Source of the DNA: Asterias rubens
Taxonomy: Eukaryota; Echinodermata; Asteroidea; Forcipulatida; Asteriidae
DNA length: 64,000 nucleotides
Reading direction: 5' to 3'
Assembly: GCF_902459465.1 (NCBI RefSeq)
Contig: NC_047064.1
Span: 2,258,762 to 2,322,761, forward strand
Shown: piece after piece, positions 9,731-21,899 of the stretch
How positions within the stretch are numbered: the first letter of the stretch is position 1
Layout of the letters: every line of letters starts with the position of its first letter
Notes under the pieces: generated by a model
Database searches by the model: none
Told to the model about the DNA's origin: nothing
Seen by the model: only the letters and a program-made list of their open reading frames with translations
Made by a program: the position numbers and the translations under genes

Positions 9731-12700
9731 ATGAGTTTGCTCAAGCAGTATCAGGGTACGTTATTATCTTTTCACTTTCAACTTAATTAATTTTTAATTT
9801 TATTTTAATAATTAATGGGGTGAACAAAAACAATACAATGCCCAGGGCCAGGGGGCAGCAGAAGCGGAAGGCAGAACGGGATTTGAACCTGTGACCTCCG
9901 GTTTAACACAACCAACGTGCTGGTCATGTCTCAGCAGTGCTGTATGATAGTTGGCGGAACAGTCTCATTGCTGTCAATGACCTTGTAATAAACGTTATCC
10001 AGTTTGGTTATCAGTTGGTACTGATCGCTACTCAAATTTAGCTTTCACACACAAAACCCATGCCAAGTGTAGACCCAGTAACTGGCTGGGACGCTGTCGT
10101 AGGAGGTCCTGTTTTCGAGGTGTCCCTAAAATCGTGGCAAATCTTTTACCTCTCTGTGCGCGATGTAAACAGTCCCTAGATAAAAATTGTGTGGTTTTAT
10201 TTGCCAAGCAAAGAGTCTCCTCTCCCTTGACCAAAACTTAGAAACACGTAAGGCTCCACTAGTCATTTGCACTTGTAATGCAAACAGTTTGGTATTTTAG
10301 GCATTTCTACAAGGTACAAAAATATGTCATAATGTTGAGGCCATATACAAATATTTGCCCACCGAAAAAGTTTCATCAAACGCTATTTCAATTCACAATT
10401 CATGATGATCAAAATCATGTGACTGAATGTTTTGCTGAGCATTCTTAAAAAAAAAATACCGAGGCTTAAAGAAGCCATGTGCCTTATATAATTTTCTAAT
10501 ATTTTTGGAGATTTTTATTTTGTAACCCTGGTATCAATACTATTATTAATATTAAAATTTAAACATCAGCTCGTTGATTCAATTATCACTTTTTTTATTT
10601 ATACGCTTTATTTTAAAATTAAGAAAAAAACATATAAAAAAAATTAATAAAAATCAGATTTGGAAGCCAGTAATTATTCACACTTTTTATATATTTTTTT
10701 TATTTTTTTTTTATTTTTTGCAAGTTACCATGGTAATTTAAAAAATCTAATAATTTTTTTTTAATAAAATGAAGGCAACTGCTGGCTATACAGTCATACA
10801 TAGAGTCTCAAAGAACACTTGTAGTCACTGCAGATGTTTCTTCCATGTATGGCTTCACCGGGAAACCATACTTTCTCGTTTGCCGTTAAAACAGGAAAAA
10901 CTCAAAACAAATGGGGCCAGTTGAAGTCATTGAAGACCGGTATGTGGTGTGAACATTTTAATGTCCATCAAGTTTTAATACATGTTTGCATACTTCATAT
11001 TAACAAATGAAGATAATTAGGGCATCGGTTGATATATGGCATCATTATTTTTTTCCCAATTCAAAGAAAAAGGCATAATAGGGTGAAAACTGGTAAGCAG
11101 AGGATACTCCTTTTTTGAAATTTTGACATTTTCAGGAGTCCGACTGCCGACCAATAATGTCAAAATTTCGAAAAAAGGAGTACAGCACCCCAGTTACTGG
11201 GTCTATGCCAAGTGAATTGCTGCATTGCTGTACACTACTTCTAGAAACTATATAGGCCTAAGGCTCCCCCGTGAGCTCACGGAGCCTTCAATTTCTAGAA
11301 GTAGCTGTCCACCAGCAGTGGATGGAATCGTTCTGTGTGAAAAGTCAAAAGTACCCAACGAATGAGTTTTAAATAATAATAAAATGATCTTTTTGTCCTT
11401 GTGCACCTTATAACCATGACAATAATTTCACATAGCCTTGCACTGAAGTTCCCTGCAACATCATTTAATTTATTTGAATTATTGGTTTATTTTTATAGAT
11501 AGGCCTACTATTCTATGCTATGCCTTATTTAGAAAGCATGGAATGGATGGTAAGTTTCAAAGTAGGTCAATTTGTCTCCTTCGTTTGGTTCTATCTTTTT
11601 CTTGCCACTTCATTAATTGAAGCCTTCGTTAATATTGACCATCACAATTTCTGGCTGTTACCATAGTAACACATCAATTAACCGTCTGGGTTTTTTTTTT
11701 ACTCGCTTTATATTTTGTTTTGACATAACATCTAAACAACTGATTGGCATGATGACTACATAGACTTGAATCATGTGTGAGGCACACATTCTGTATTCAG
11801 GTTCAGAACTCTTTCATTCAAATTCCAATTTTACAAGCTCTATCATTTTGAACAGTTTCACGGCAAAGCAAGTAGTTTAAAAAAATTGTCTTAGACCTCT
11901 ACTTAATTGAATTCCCTTTCAGTCTAAAGATCATTGAGCCTGGCCAACAATGCTCTTGGAATTTTTTTCCTTTGGTGATAACTGTAAACTGTAATGAATA
12001 TATTTAAAAATCTCAAATTATTCCCCAAATTTAAGGTTCTGATTAATAATGTAAATGCCCAATTTCAATTTTTTATACATTTTTTTTCTTCTCCATACCG
12101 ATACATGTCTCGTCTGATGTTATCATCTTCCCATTATATGGTTGTCACAACCTCCATAGAAGCAGCATCGTGGTAAGTGTCTTTCCAGTGCTATAATTAT
12201 TGTTACACTCTTTCATAATATATTAAAATTAAAATGAAGCTAAACTCATTGTACTTTCAAATACTTCCTATTTTTTTTTTCATAATGACATGAATCGCAG
12301 CTAAAGCAACTTAAATAGAAAAGGGGAATTACAAGACATCTAGCTCCAAGGGGATAAAACTTGTAACAGGTTAACCCTCTCACTCTTTCTCCCATTCATT
12401 GATTTCATGAATCTTGTAAACAGTAGCTATTGTCTGAGCTGAGGAAAACAATTAGCAGGAATCCAGGATGGGAAAGTCATAAATGAGGGGCAAGGCCATT
12501 TTCATTTTTCATAGAGCACTTTTAAATCCATTTGAAAATCTTAAAGTGTTTGGGAAACTTTTGAAGGGGCACCTAGGCCAAGACCAGAGCAATAGAGGCA
12601 TTAGCCTTCTTAGCCTATGTGTAATTCCAGGCATGGAAACCCTTCACTAACAATATACATTGTATTTTGGCTGCTAACCTGCTCCTGCTAAGCAATCATT

Positions 12701-15700
12701 GATCTTGCCAAGCTAATTTGTTGTGCTTAACAGATTTATGACTTTAGTCTCTGATTTCTTTTTCTGAACAGGTTAGCATCAGCTGCAGAGGAATGTCAGA
12801 AAACTAGCAATGTAGATCTGCAGCATTTAATAACAAGTTGTGGCAATTGTCAGCTGCTCCTATCTAAGGCAGTGGAGATGGATGTCAATTTAGTTAGGAA
12901 GGTACAGAATGTATACAAGCACTTGAAAAAAAAAATTAAGCCTAGTCCTTTCTTTTCTTTTCTTGTTTTCTTTTTTGTGATTTTTTTTAATTCAAGTTCA
13001 CCCCCAAGCAAGGCTAAAAGGCATGTGGTAAAGGCCACTGCAAGAGATTCTGGGGCAAACTCCTTCTCTAACTGAAGCGTGACTTGGTTCTTTACATGCA
13101 TTACACAGTCAATGAAAAGGATTTACAGCTGAAGTGCCTTGCTTAAGGACTCAAGCGTCAAGACCTGAACCCAATTTCATAGAGCTGCTGAGCACAAAAA
13201 TTTGCTTAGCATGAAATTTTTGCCTTGATAAAAACAGGATTACCAACCAAATGTCCACTTGTTTTTTAGGATAAGCAAACAACAGCTGAATACCAGTAAC
13301 AATCAATATGCACCAAATGGAAATTTCAAGGAAGAAGTTTTTCATGCTAAGCAAATTTTTGTGCATAGCAGCTCTATAGAATTGGGCCTAACACTGCTGA
13401 TTAGTCACGCTTGAGCTCAGCTCACTGCACGGTCGACCATGACATGCCACAATGTCTCTGCATGAATTATTTATTTGAAATGATAAGCATTGGCTCAATC
13501 TTTGTCTGAATAAAACAGATGCTCTTTCTTTATCATAGGCAGCACTTCGTCAGCTTAATATCACACTGAGGGATCATCTTGAAATACTCCAAGCAAAGAA
13601 GGCTCAGTTGGAGTCAGGGGCCACACCCAGCAACAAGAGAAAACAACAGGAAGAGACAGGTAGAAATCCATTCAACAAGTCGTATCCACCTGATGGCAAA
13701 AAATGTATTCCATTTCCTTTGTTTAGTTTCACTACAGATTGTCTAGTGATTGAAATCAATAATTCTGTAAGCACTTCAAAATCTAAGCTGTGAAAATGAA
13801 ACACAGTTTGAGATAACCAAAGATTATACTCTAACTGTTCTAACGAGGTTGGTTGATTCTTTATTACCCTGCTTTCTGTGAACCCTGGATTGAATCCCAC
13901 CTGAGACCAGAGTGCATTGCATTTGGACTGTGTGGCTTTAACCCCAATTCGTTTGGGTTTTTCCTCTCACATCTAAAATAAAAAATAAACAATTCCTCTT
14001 TTAACAAACATCAGGCTACACTTTTGAGCCACTGTTATGCAAATCCCTTGGTTCACCAGAAAGATTTAAAATAACTTCCTAAAAAAAAATTCATAAAATA
14101 AGTTTGATTCTACTTTATATAATAGATGTAAAAAAGAATTTTTGTAGAAAAACCCAATATTGATTCTATTTGTTTAGGAACAGGTGTTAGTAACAACGCC
14201 GATGCTCATTCCAAGATGCGTACATTAGCCATAGAGGACACTATCGTCCGTAAGGGGTCAGTGACCTTTAATGAAGTAGCTGGTTTATCAAAGGCCAAGC
14301 AGATATTACGAGAAGCTATCGTCATGCCTCTTCAGTATCCACATTTATTTACTGGTGAGTAAAAAAAATATTTCCACCATTTTTTTGAGGGGGAATATGT
14401 CAAACTTTTAATGGACCAGCATTTATTTCCAAGACCAGTTTTAAAATGAGAGGGGAAAATACACAGTCCAGCATTTGAAGAAGTTTAAAGGCAGTGGACA
14501 CTATTGGTAATTACTCAAAGTAATTATTAGCATTAAACCTTTCTTGGTGACGAGTAATGGGGAGAGGTTGATGGTATAAAACATTGTGAGAAACGGCTCC
14601 CTCTGAAGTGCCATAGTTTTCAAGAAAGAAGTAATTTTCCATGAATTTGATTTCGAGACCTCAGATTTAGAACTTAAGGTCTCGAAATCAACCATCTAAA
14701 TGCACACAACTTCGTGTGACAAGGGTGTTTTTTTCTTTCATTATTATCCCGCAAGTTGGATGACCGATTGAGCTCAAATGATCACAGGTCATTTATGCAT
14801 ATGTTGAGATACACCAACTTTGAAGACTAGTCTTTGACACTTACCAATAGTGTCCACTGCCTTTAACTACAACAGTTACAAGTTTTATTTCATTTGTATT
14901 ACGCATAAAATTTTCTTCAACAGTCAACAGAATTGGTGATCAGCAACACCACACTTAACTGCTCGCCCTTCACATGGTACTTAAATAATCTTAATGATAA
15001 TTTACACCATTAGTTTTTGGAATCTCACCAAACTCAACATTTGAAACTTGCAGTTTTCAATACACAGAAATGTTTTCCCCTTTAATCTCCTGTACTTTCT
15101 TCAGGTGCAAGGAAACCATGGAAACGCATCCTACTTTATGGACCTCCTGGTACGGGCAAATCAAGACTTGCTCAAGCCGTATCTGCCGAGATTGACTCTA
15201 CATTCTACTGTGTCTCAAGCTCAGATTTAGTTTCTAGCTGGGTCGGAGAGAGTGAAAAGTGAGAATCTTAGAACTTACTCAAGACCTTAAAAAGAATTAA
15301 AAGGATTTGTAGAACATTATAAAAAAAAACAATTTTGAATGCCAAATTAGGCACTTCCCGGAAATAGCAAAATGGCATTAAGACTATGAGTGAAGACAAC
15401 CGAGAAAATAAGTCTGTTATTATATCCAAGTGATGTAATAATGTCTTAAACATTCTACATGTTTATAAAACTTACTTGACTAGTAGGCTCTGATTGCATG
15501 TTTTTGACAACTCTTGTACTCATCTATTTTTTGAGAAAGTGCCTAAGCCTGAGTATTGACCCAATTCAACTGACGTCATCATCAGAAAAATCTTGAATGC
15601 GCCATACTGGTGGGCAATTTCACTGCGTTTTTATATATAACTCTATGCTGTGCGTTACGCAGTGAAGTGCACATTTTAGGCGGCGCTGCGTTAATACAGG

Positions 15701-18700
15701 TAAACCTAACAGCCCACCAACATGGTGAGCGTGGCATCAGTCGCGCGTGTGACGCGCGTGCAAGGGTCAATAGAGGGATCTAAAAGATTTTTTTTTTTTC
15801 ATTTCGGTTTTTTGTTTTTAATAAGTCATAATATTGTTTGAAAAGCTACAATATAATGTTTGTGCAAAATAGTTAAGTTAAGGTGTGTGGAAAAATAATG
15901 ATACACTACTTATTCTTGATTGCTTTTCTTTGCTTTTCAGATTGATTAAAGAGTTGTTTGTACACGCCAATCAACAGCAAGGGAGATCTGTGAGTTCAAA
16001 CCACATTCTTACACAGATGTAATTAATGTTTGCTAAAAGTCCCATCTCCCTATGTTTCAGTTAGGTTTCAGATGCAGTTTCCTAGAACATTACTTCTTTC
16101 AGAGAGAAATATTTTACTCACAAAAACAGTTCTTATATAAAGATATAATCAATCAACTTTCGGACTAGAATTAACAATGGTGTTTTTCATCTTTACAATC
16201 CTGTGTAGTTCCCTTAAAATGCAGCAGATAGGTACTCTCAGAGCTGTGTATTGAGATAGTTGCGACATAGAGTGACCAAATTTCTTTGGTCACGTGTTGC
16301 TGGATGCCGTTATTGGTCCGAATGCAGCACAGCACAATGGACAGACAAGTTCGACATGTTCGCCTTTTTTGACACAAAATGTCTTCTAACCGCAAGTTGT
16401 CTCACCTATCTCAATAACGGCTCTGTTTACTCTCCAAGTCTGCTGCCACCTTTACTTTCAAAGTCTCCAATGAGCTTGCTATTTTCTCAGGTCATTTTCA
16501 TAGATGAGATCGATAGTATCTGCCGCATCCGTAGCTGTCGAGAGGAGGAGCACACGAGACGAATCAAGACCGAGCTCCTAAAGCAGATGGAGAGCGCTGA
16601 TAATGGTCAGGAGGCAGAGCAACTCTTCCTCTTGTGTGCCACTAACCGACCATGGGAACTAGACACGGCTTTCTTGAGGCGTTTTCAGAAGCGAGTCTAT
16701 GTACCTCTCCCTGACAGGTGACAATCAGCATATTTCTTTGTCATGGAGTTTTCTGTCCAACAATGTATAACTGAGTTGGCAAAAGTTTGCTGCCCTTTTA
16801 ATAAGAACAGCATTAGTTGTTCAGTGAAAGTATGTTCAGTGAAAGTTGCCCATTCTTTTGCCAATCAAGGTTTTGGCAAAACTCACAACTTTGGCATTTC
16901 AAAAGACTCTTTGACCCCAATAGTGTCGTTTACAAATCACTTGGGGTCATAATATTCTGTAAAAAAAAACAGCAATATTAATGCATGATTTATTAGAAAC
17001 ATTGGAGATTGGAAAATCAGGTCATGTCATTTTGGCTGAGTGGAAGTAGGTCAGTTGTTACTGTCGTTTGCTGCCGTTGTGGGGGACTATGTATACAGGC
17101 TGTTTCCGAGCTTTAGGGCCTCATTAAACATTTATTTATTGATAAAAAAAATAAATCACAAGAAACCGACTAGGTAAATTTTAAATGATTTGGTGTTGAA
17201 CAAAGGAAGTTTACTGGAGCGGGATTTGAACCAACGACCTCTGTTATAACGTGCCGGTGCCTTACCAATGAGCTATTTAGCCCTATGTTGGCAGTCCCCC
17301 TATTTGGTCAATATCTTTGTTCGGAGGTGCCGGTCAGAAGCTAGATAGATAGATACGTTTATTCAATGTTGCAAATAGTGTTTAATACAGCAGAGTAATA
17401 TGGTCAAAATTTTGTAAATATTAAGGAGATTTAAAGGTTTAAACAAAAGGCAACATCTAAGTCCGGAGAGAAGCACAGCTTTTGTTCCCCAGCCTATGAA
17501 CAGACAGAGTAAAAAAAAACAGACAGACATTAAACATACAGGACAAAACTAACAGGGAAAAATTAGCAGATGTAAGACAGAAAATAAAGCCATTACTTTT
17601 TCTTCATACAAAAATTACATAAAGCCATTAAAAGGTTAACTGCCATTTAGCCAGGGATCACACCCAATGTTTTTTCAGTCAACACCAATATTATTATTTT
17701 TATTATAATGACGTTTCTGTTTTTAACTCATTTTAAACAGAGAAGCTAGGATTACAATCCTGAAGATCCACTCGTCTTGTAACCTGACTCTGAGTGACGC
17801 TGACATGCAGATATTTGCTGATAGGACCGAGGGTTATTCAGGCAGTGACCTGTCTAATGTTATCTTGACTGGTTTATTTGAACCTATTCGGGATATTCAA
17901 ACTGCAACTCATTGGATGAAAGGAATCGGTGAGTCATTTATTAGTTTCTCAAAAAAGGGTTCTATAATCTTTAACAAATACAGCAAATAGGATTTCATTT
18001 ATTGTGGTTGTGAAGCCAAAGACTCTCAGCAAAGTGAGCTTAATCACTGTACTTGCCAAGAACCCCAAGGGGGAAAAGACAAGGAAGAAAGTTTCAGCTC
18101 TAGATGTTGGAGGAAAACCCCAGAGAATTATTCCAGGGAAAATCCGTGCAGTCCTGTAGGGAGAAAAGCAATCAAAATTGTAATTCAAACCAGGGTCCTT
18201 CAGGTAGCAGCAAGGAAAGACTGACCATCCTGTCTTGTAAACAGACATGATATTTGGTACTTTGATAAAAGTATGAATTTTGTGTTAGTACTTGTGGTAA
18301 AAGCTTTTTCAGGCTGCTTTGTAAAAAAAATTCTGACGGCCATAAAATTCAGAAATAAAACTTAAGCAGGAGAATATCATGCTTGTACAAAAGACTGTTG
18401 ATTAGTACCATTGTATGTGGTTACAATCTGAAATTGTGCCCTGTGCAAGCTTGGCAATCTATGAGGACATGTGGAAGATTGCAAGTTTTAATCTTGCCCA
18501 AATGTGCCTGTGCTTTTCTTTGGTCTGGGGGGGGCTAATCATCCTTACTCGCAGCTAAGAGCTGAATTGCGAAGGACGCGGCTACAACGTGTTCGAGAAG
18601 CAGGCATGCAAGGGCGCATTCAGCTGCCAGCCACATCAACCCATAATGAACACGGAGCACAGCCAATATCGAAAGTGTTTGATTTTTTTCCTGAGGGAGG

Positions 18701-19161
18701 AAAACCGGATAGTCTGGAAAACCCTCGTGGCACAGCAGAGAACCATTGCACAACTCAACTCACATATGACCCCGACCGGCAGTCGAACCGGGGTCACCTT
18801 GGTGAGAGGCGAGCGCTTTACGCACAAGCCAACCGTGCCACCGAAGACCACAGGGTTTTACCAAAAGCTACGTCATTTTATTGGACAACCAAACCATGGT
18901 GTTCTTATTATCAATTTACCATGTTTATTGTTTTATTTACTTGTCTGGGTTCTTTTAGATGGGAAGTTCACACCGTGTGATGAGAACACCCCTGGTTGTA
19001 TTACATCTAAGATGACTGAACTCCCTCCTGAAGACGTCAGGCCAAGAGACATGACCCTCCAAGACTTCATGAAGGCCTTAGAGTCTTGTCATCGGACAGT
19101 AACCAGCGAGGAACTCAAACAGTTTCAGGACTTTACCAACAATTTTGGTCAAAATGGTTAA
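9731..19161 (+). CDS. VPS4-like MIT-AAA ATPase (divergent paralogue), 10 exons
   Basis: Coding exons: 9731-9755, 12160-12172, 12772-12901, 13539-13659, 14178-14354, 15105-15258, 15941-15989, 16491-16717, 17741-17928, 18959-19161; all phases agree and give 428 residues (VPS4 is about 437-444). Residues 1-80 form an MIT-like helical bundle that in VPS4 binds ESCRT-III tails. The AAA core has Walker A GPPGTGKS (168-175), a pore-loop Trp (SSWVGESE, Trp201), Walker B VIFIDE (Glu229), sensor-1 ATNRP (Asn275) and paired arginine fingers RRF (286-287). A short beta-domain ([10 protein letters not shown]) and the C-terminal helix ending in FG follow, as in VPS4. The expected role is ATP-driven ESCRT-III disassembly on membranes. 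Divergence, especially in the MIT region, suggests a paralogue rather than the canonical orthologue. The first two exons, including a 13-nt microexon, are less certain; a start at 12105 reading into 12172 is the alternative (438 aa). Confidence 0.88.
9800..9935 (-). repeat. tRNA-derived SINE fragment (intron 1 of the VPS4-like gene)
   Basis: The plus-strand word cgggatttgaacctgtgacc is the reverse of a B-box (GGTTCAAATCCCG type). It is followed by anticodon-arm and A-box-like remnants up to 'ggtcatgtctcagc'. The preceding AT run may be the tail. Confidence 0.5.
10068..11345. repeat. Region of short inverted repeats in intron 1
   Basis: 'agacccagtaactgg' near 10071 returns inverted near 11191. 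Within it a strong hairpin lies at 11105-11130 / 11156-11182 (arms of about 26 bases, one difference, 25-base loop). The segment 11238-11302 has an outer 'cttctagaaa' inverted pair and an inner 'aaggctcc...ggagcctt' palindrome. Between them (10440-10780) the DNA is extremely AT-rich. It may be one decayed transposon or several small fold-backs. Confidence 0.4.
13168..13388. repeat. Family C palindromic MITE (VPS4-like intron)
   Basis: The left end is aacccaatttcatagagctg and the right end gcagctctatagaattgggc. The interior carries inverted 'aaatttgcttagcatgaa' words. It lies between the exons at 12772-12901 and 13539-13659. Confidence 0.7.
14485..14866. repeat. Family A MITE, full-length copy (VPS4-like intron)
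   Basis: It runs from ttaaaggcagtggacactat to atagtgtccactgcctttaa, 382 bp. Both ends are near-perfect inverted copies, and a central inverted pair 'gatttcgagacctcagat...ggtctcgaaatc' is present. TTAA at both ends suggests a TTAA target site. Confidence 0.85.
15554..15772. repeat. GC-richer MITE with tattgaccc ends (VPS4-like intron)
   Basis: The ends are tattgaccc and gggtcaata. A second inverted layer pairs 'gcgccatactggtgggc' with 'gcccaccaacatggtgagc', and a TGACGTCA lies near the left end (15570). It is about 219 bp, inserted in the intron after the P-loop exon. Confidence 0.6.
17150..17300 (-). repeat. tRNA-derived SINE (VPS4-like intron)
   Basis: On the minus strand it reads like a tRNA: A-box region 'tagctcattggtaagg' and B-box region 'ggttcaaatcccgc'. 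An A/T-rich tail follows on the left side (17120-17150). Confidence 0.6.
18000..18240 (-). repeat. Old copy of a SINE related to the one at 18535
   Basis: It shares a spaced motif with the next SINE ('ggaggaaaacc', then 'ccag', then 'ggaaaa...cct'). It is much more diverged and the tRNA-like part is only vaguely preserved. Confidence 0.4.
18535..18870 (-). repeat. tRNA-derived SINE in the last intron of the VPS4-like gene
   Basis: On the minus strand the head contains 'ggtggcacggttggcttgtg' (A-box-like) and 'ccggttcgactgccgg' (B-box-like). A conserved body of about 200 bp follows. Long frames in several phases here (18504-18980, 18589-19161) are SINE sequence read through into the genuine last exon and are not separate genes. 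Confidence 0.6.
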
Positions 19162-19189
19162 AGTTTTTAAGTTTGAAAGTGAGTAGATC

Positions 19190-19389
19190 TGGGCCCAATA
19201 TCATAGAGTTGTGCAAAGAAAAAATGCTTTTAAGCGTTTTGAAACTGCTTTTTTGCTTAGCAGAAATGAGCAGGATACCGGTCACAAATTGTATACATGA
19301 CATGGTAATTTGGCTGATAACCTTGGTAAGCATAATTTGATTGTGCTTCTACTTATTGTGCTTAAGCAGCTCTATGAAAATGGACCCTA
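19190..19389. repeat. Family C palindromic MITE in the 3' flank of the VPS4-like gene
   Basis: It runs from gggcccaatatcatagagtt to agctctatgaaaatggaccc and begins about 30 bases after the stop codon, so it probably lies in the 3' UTR. Degraded related words continue to about 19860. Confidence 0.65.
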
Positions 19390-20235
19390 GGCCCATTTTC
19401 ATGCACTGGTTACTAAGCATTTAGAGTCCACGAAACAGGGACTTTCATCTGAATACGGACTTTTTAAAGTAAGCCAGTGGTGATAGTATCAGCAACTTTT
19501 TTGTCCTTACACGAAGAAATCTTGCCCATTGATTTAATGTACCTCGTGAGGACACTGTTCCTAAAGCTCTATGAAATCTAAGACCACAGGGTTTTACCAA
19601 AAGGTAAAAATTCCATCATTTCAACATCTCTCCTAAAACTTGGATCCCAGTTTTAGACTTATCTATCACTGAGGAGACTCTTAAAAATCTCTTGTGTGCT
19701 TAAAAACTCATTGGGTTATCAAAAGGTAGAAGATAGCTTCAAGAAAATTCCTAAGATCTGGGGCCATTTTCATAAAGCTGTTAAGCAGAAAATACTACTT
19801 AGCAAAAAGCAAAACAAATTAGTGTGATTTGTTTTGTCACTTGCAACAATGTAAATATTATGGAATTTTGGCTGTTAACCAGGTTCATCTAGTAAACGAA
19901 TGTGAATAAATATGTCCTAGTTGTCTTTCAGATTGTTGATATTTATAGTTTGATGAAATGTTCTTTCAAAATAAAGTTTGATGAAATGTTCTTTCAAAAT
20001 AAAGTTATTTCATGCTCATGCCCAAAGCGTAATCGTTCGAATAAATTGTTCTTATTATTTTATTCCAGTATTTGTATGTTGTGGTGTGTTGTCAGTTGGC
20101 CTTCCAGAGGTGCTAGGGTTGAAACGTCAGGCCAGTAAAGTGACATTGCCCTTAAACTGGGTGCTTTGGGATATATAAATAAATAAAAATTAATGAAATT
20201 AATGGTGTTGGAAAGATTATTTAATTAGTTGTAGT
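19390..20235. other. 3' flank with a 28-bp tandem duplication and poly(A) signals
   Basis: A 28-base unit beginning tgatgaaatgttctttcaaa is repeated exactly at 19951-19978 and 19979-20006. Each unit contains AATAAA, giving two equally spaced poly(A) signals. No gene is seen. Confidence 0.45.
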
Positions 20236-21258
20236 TAACCCAACTGTAAAAGTCTCACTCCGAGATGACTGAATTAAATTATTCCAGTGCGAGAACAAAA
20301 TGTCGGGAATTGGGCCTCAATCATAAGGGCCATGTCATAAGGGGCAATTTTCATGCAATTCAATTTAAAAACTTGTTTTCTGCAAATTTCAGTTTTCCTA
20401 TTATTTTCGTGGGGATAGTGATTTACTGCTTGATGAATGTATCTTGTGCTACAAAAGCATTCCATGTGCATGCAGTGCAGTTGGTTGCCCCAAGTTGCTT
20501 AAAAGAATTCCCTTTGTGACAGCCATTACAGTCCAGAGAGGACTTGCATTATACTTAAACGTAACTGCGCTAGCCCACCATGGGTTCGAATCCCTATGAG
20601 TAAATTTACATACAAATTTTCCCTTACAAAATGTTGGCTGTGTGAACTAGGGCGTGGCCTGTGTTAAAACGATGGGTCATTCTCAGCACCATTTTCTCAA
20701 TAGCAACAGATTTTTACTTGGTTTTAATCTTACACATCGGTGCAAGAATGAAACCAAATAATATATTTTATACTTAATGCAAATTTTACTTCTGGCAAGT
20801 TTTTTTTCCGGACTGGTCACATGGATTTGAACTCCCCCTCGCTCATAAACGGTATGGCCTAAACAGAGAAATACCTCACAAGAAACAAAGTGCTCTTCGG
20901 GCAAGCTTTTTCTGTAGGCGGGGTTCGGTCTCAATATGAAAACATCAACCTCGCTTAGATTGCTTCGAGATGAATTCTGTACTAAACGAACATGGGTTTT
21001 CTGAAGATGCTGGTAAAATCTTGGTAGATCGGAGATGATATGTCAAACCGCTCAGACTGATCTAGTTATGACCTTTGGTTTTCTGAAGCGCCCCTTAGAA
21101 CAAAATCGTGCGCCCCTCTACAAATTTATCTAAGTTACGCCGCGGGTTCGGGTGGTTAACCCTGTTTTTAAAAAAATAAAAAACTTCCCGTCATTTTTGT
21201 TCTCGCACTGGAATAAATTAATTCAGTCATCAAGGAGTGAGACTTTTCAATTGGGTTG
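20236..21258. mobile_element. About 1-kb element with long terminal inverted repeats
   Basis: The left arm (20236-20305) and right arm (21183-21258) are inverted copies over about 70 bases, sharing words such as 'aaagtctcactcc', 'gatgactgaatta' and 'ttccagtgcgagaacaaaa'. No transposase frame lies inside, so it is non-autonomous. An internal B-box-like 'gggttcgaatcccta' at 20582 suggests a captured SINE fragment. Confidence 0.65.
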
Positions 21259-21325
21259 CCTCCAATTGATCGCTGTAAATTGCTCCTTGTGGCATGGCCC
21301 TATCATTTAGGCCCACTTCCAGCCA

Positions 21326-21899
21326 TTGGTTCTTTATTATCTTTTTCTGGAATTTGTAGTGAGACTTTTACTCAATAAGTTCATTCAGGTATTTGCACCT
21401 GCACGGACCGGGGTGACTTTGGAATGTCACCTCGTTAAAGATCTTCAATGTTATGCAAATGAGGTGTTTTGCTCAGTTTTCGAAGCACCAATTGCATGTC
21501 GAATACCAAAAAACTCAAACGGCATTCATACGTGTGTCGGGGACTGGAGTGGGAGGTGGCCGTATAATTCGGCTCCAACGCTGGATGTGGACGTCGCGAA
21601 TTCGGATGAACTTTACTCGTAAATTTGATATTCTTACCATGGCCAGCCATGTGTATTTAGAAACATTTCGGCTATAACTGTTGCACTTTTGGCCAAGTGA
21701 CTTTCTTAATGTCTAACAATTGGGCAATATTATTTGAAGTGCACGAATTCGAAAATGAACCTTGTGTTGTGCCCTTTTGTCACATGGTCGGACATTTTCA
21801 CACCAAAACTGCAGTAGACATTCAACACCAAATTTACTGTTGAGCCTGGACCATTTTGTCTTGAGTTTACGAAATTCTCTAACTCCGACATAAACAGAC
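21326..21899. other. GC-richer stretch, no recognisable gene
   Basis: Open frames of 70-100 codons occur on both strands (for example 21326-21622), but none resembles a known protein and their mutual overlap argues for chance. It could be promoter-like sequence for the candidate noncoding transcript downstream. Confidence 0.3.

Noticed and set aside
12105-12172. ATG at 12105 as the start of the VPS4-like protein
   Set aside because: Not excluded, but ranked second. It adds an N-terminus without MIT resemblance, whereas the 9731 exon plus microexon gives the expected length before the LAS motif.
16260-16490. Upstream extension of the Walker B exon frame
   Set aside because: The homology begins exactly after the attttctcag acceptor at 16490, in the phase set by the previous exon. 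The upstream part has no family similarity.
18504-19161. Long overlapping frames in the last VPS4-like intron
   Set aside because: They translate a tRNA-derived SINE. Only the part after the acceptor at 18958 is coding, and it belongs to the VPS4-like last exon.
21326-21677. GC-richer overlapping frames as a gene
   Set aside because: Three frames on two strands are open to a similar extent. None resembles a protein family and no splice-compatible partners were found.
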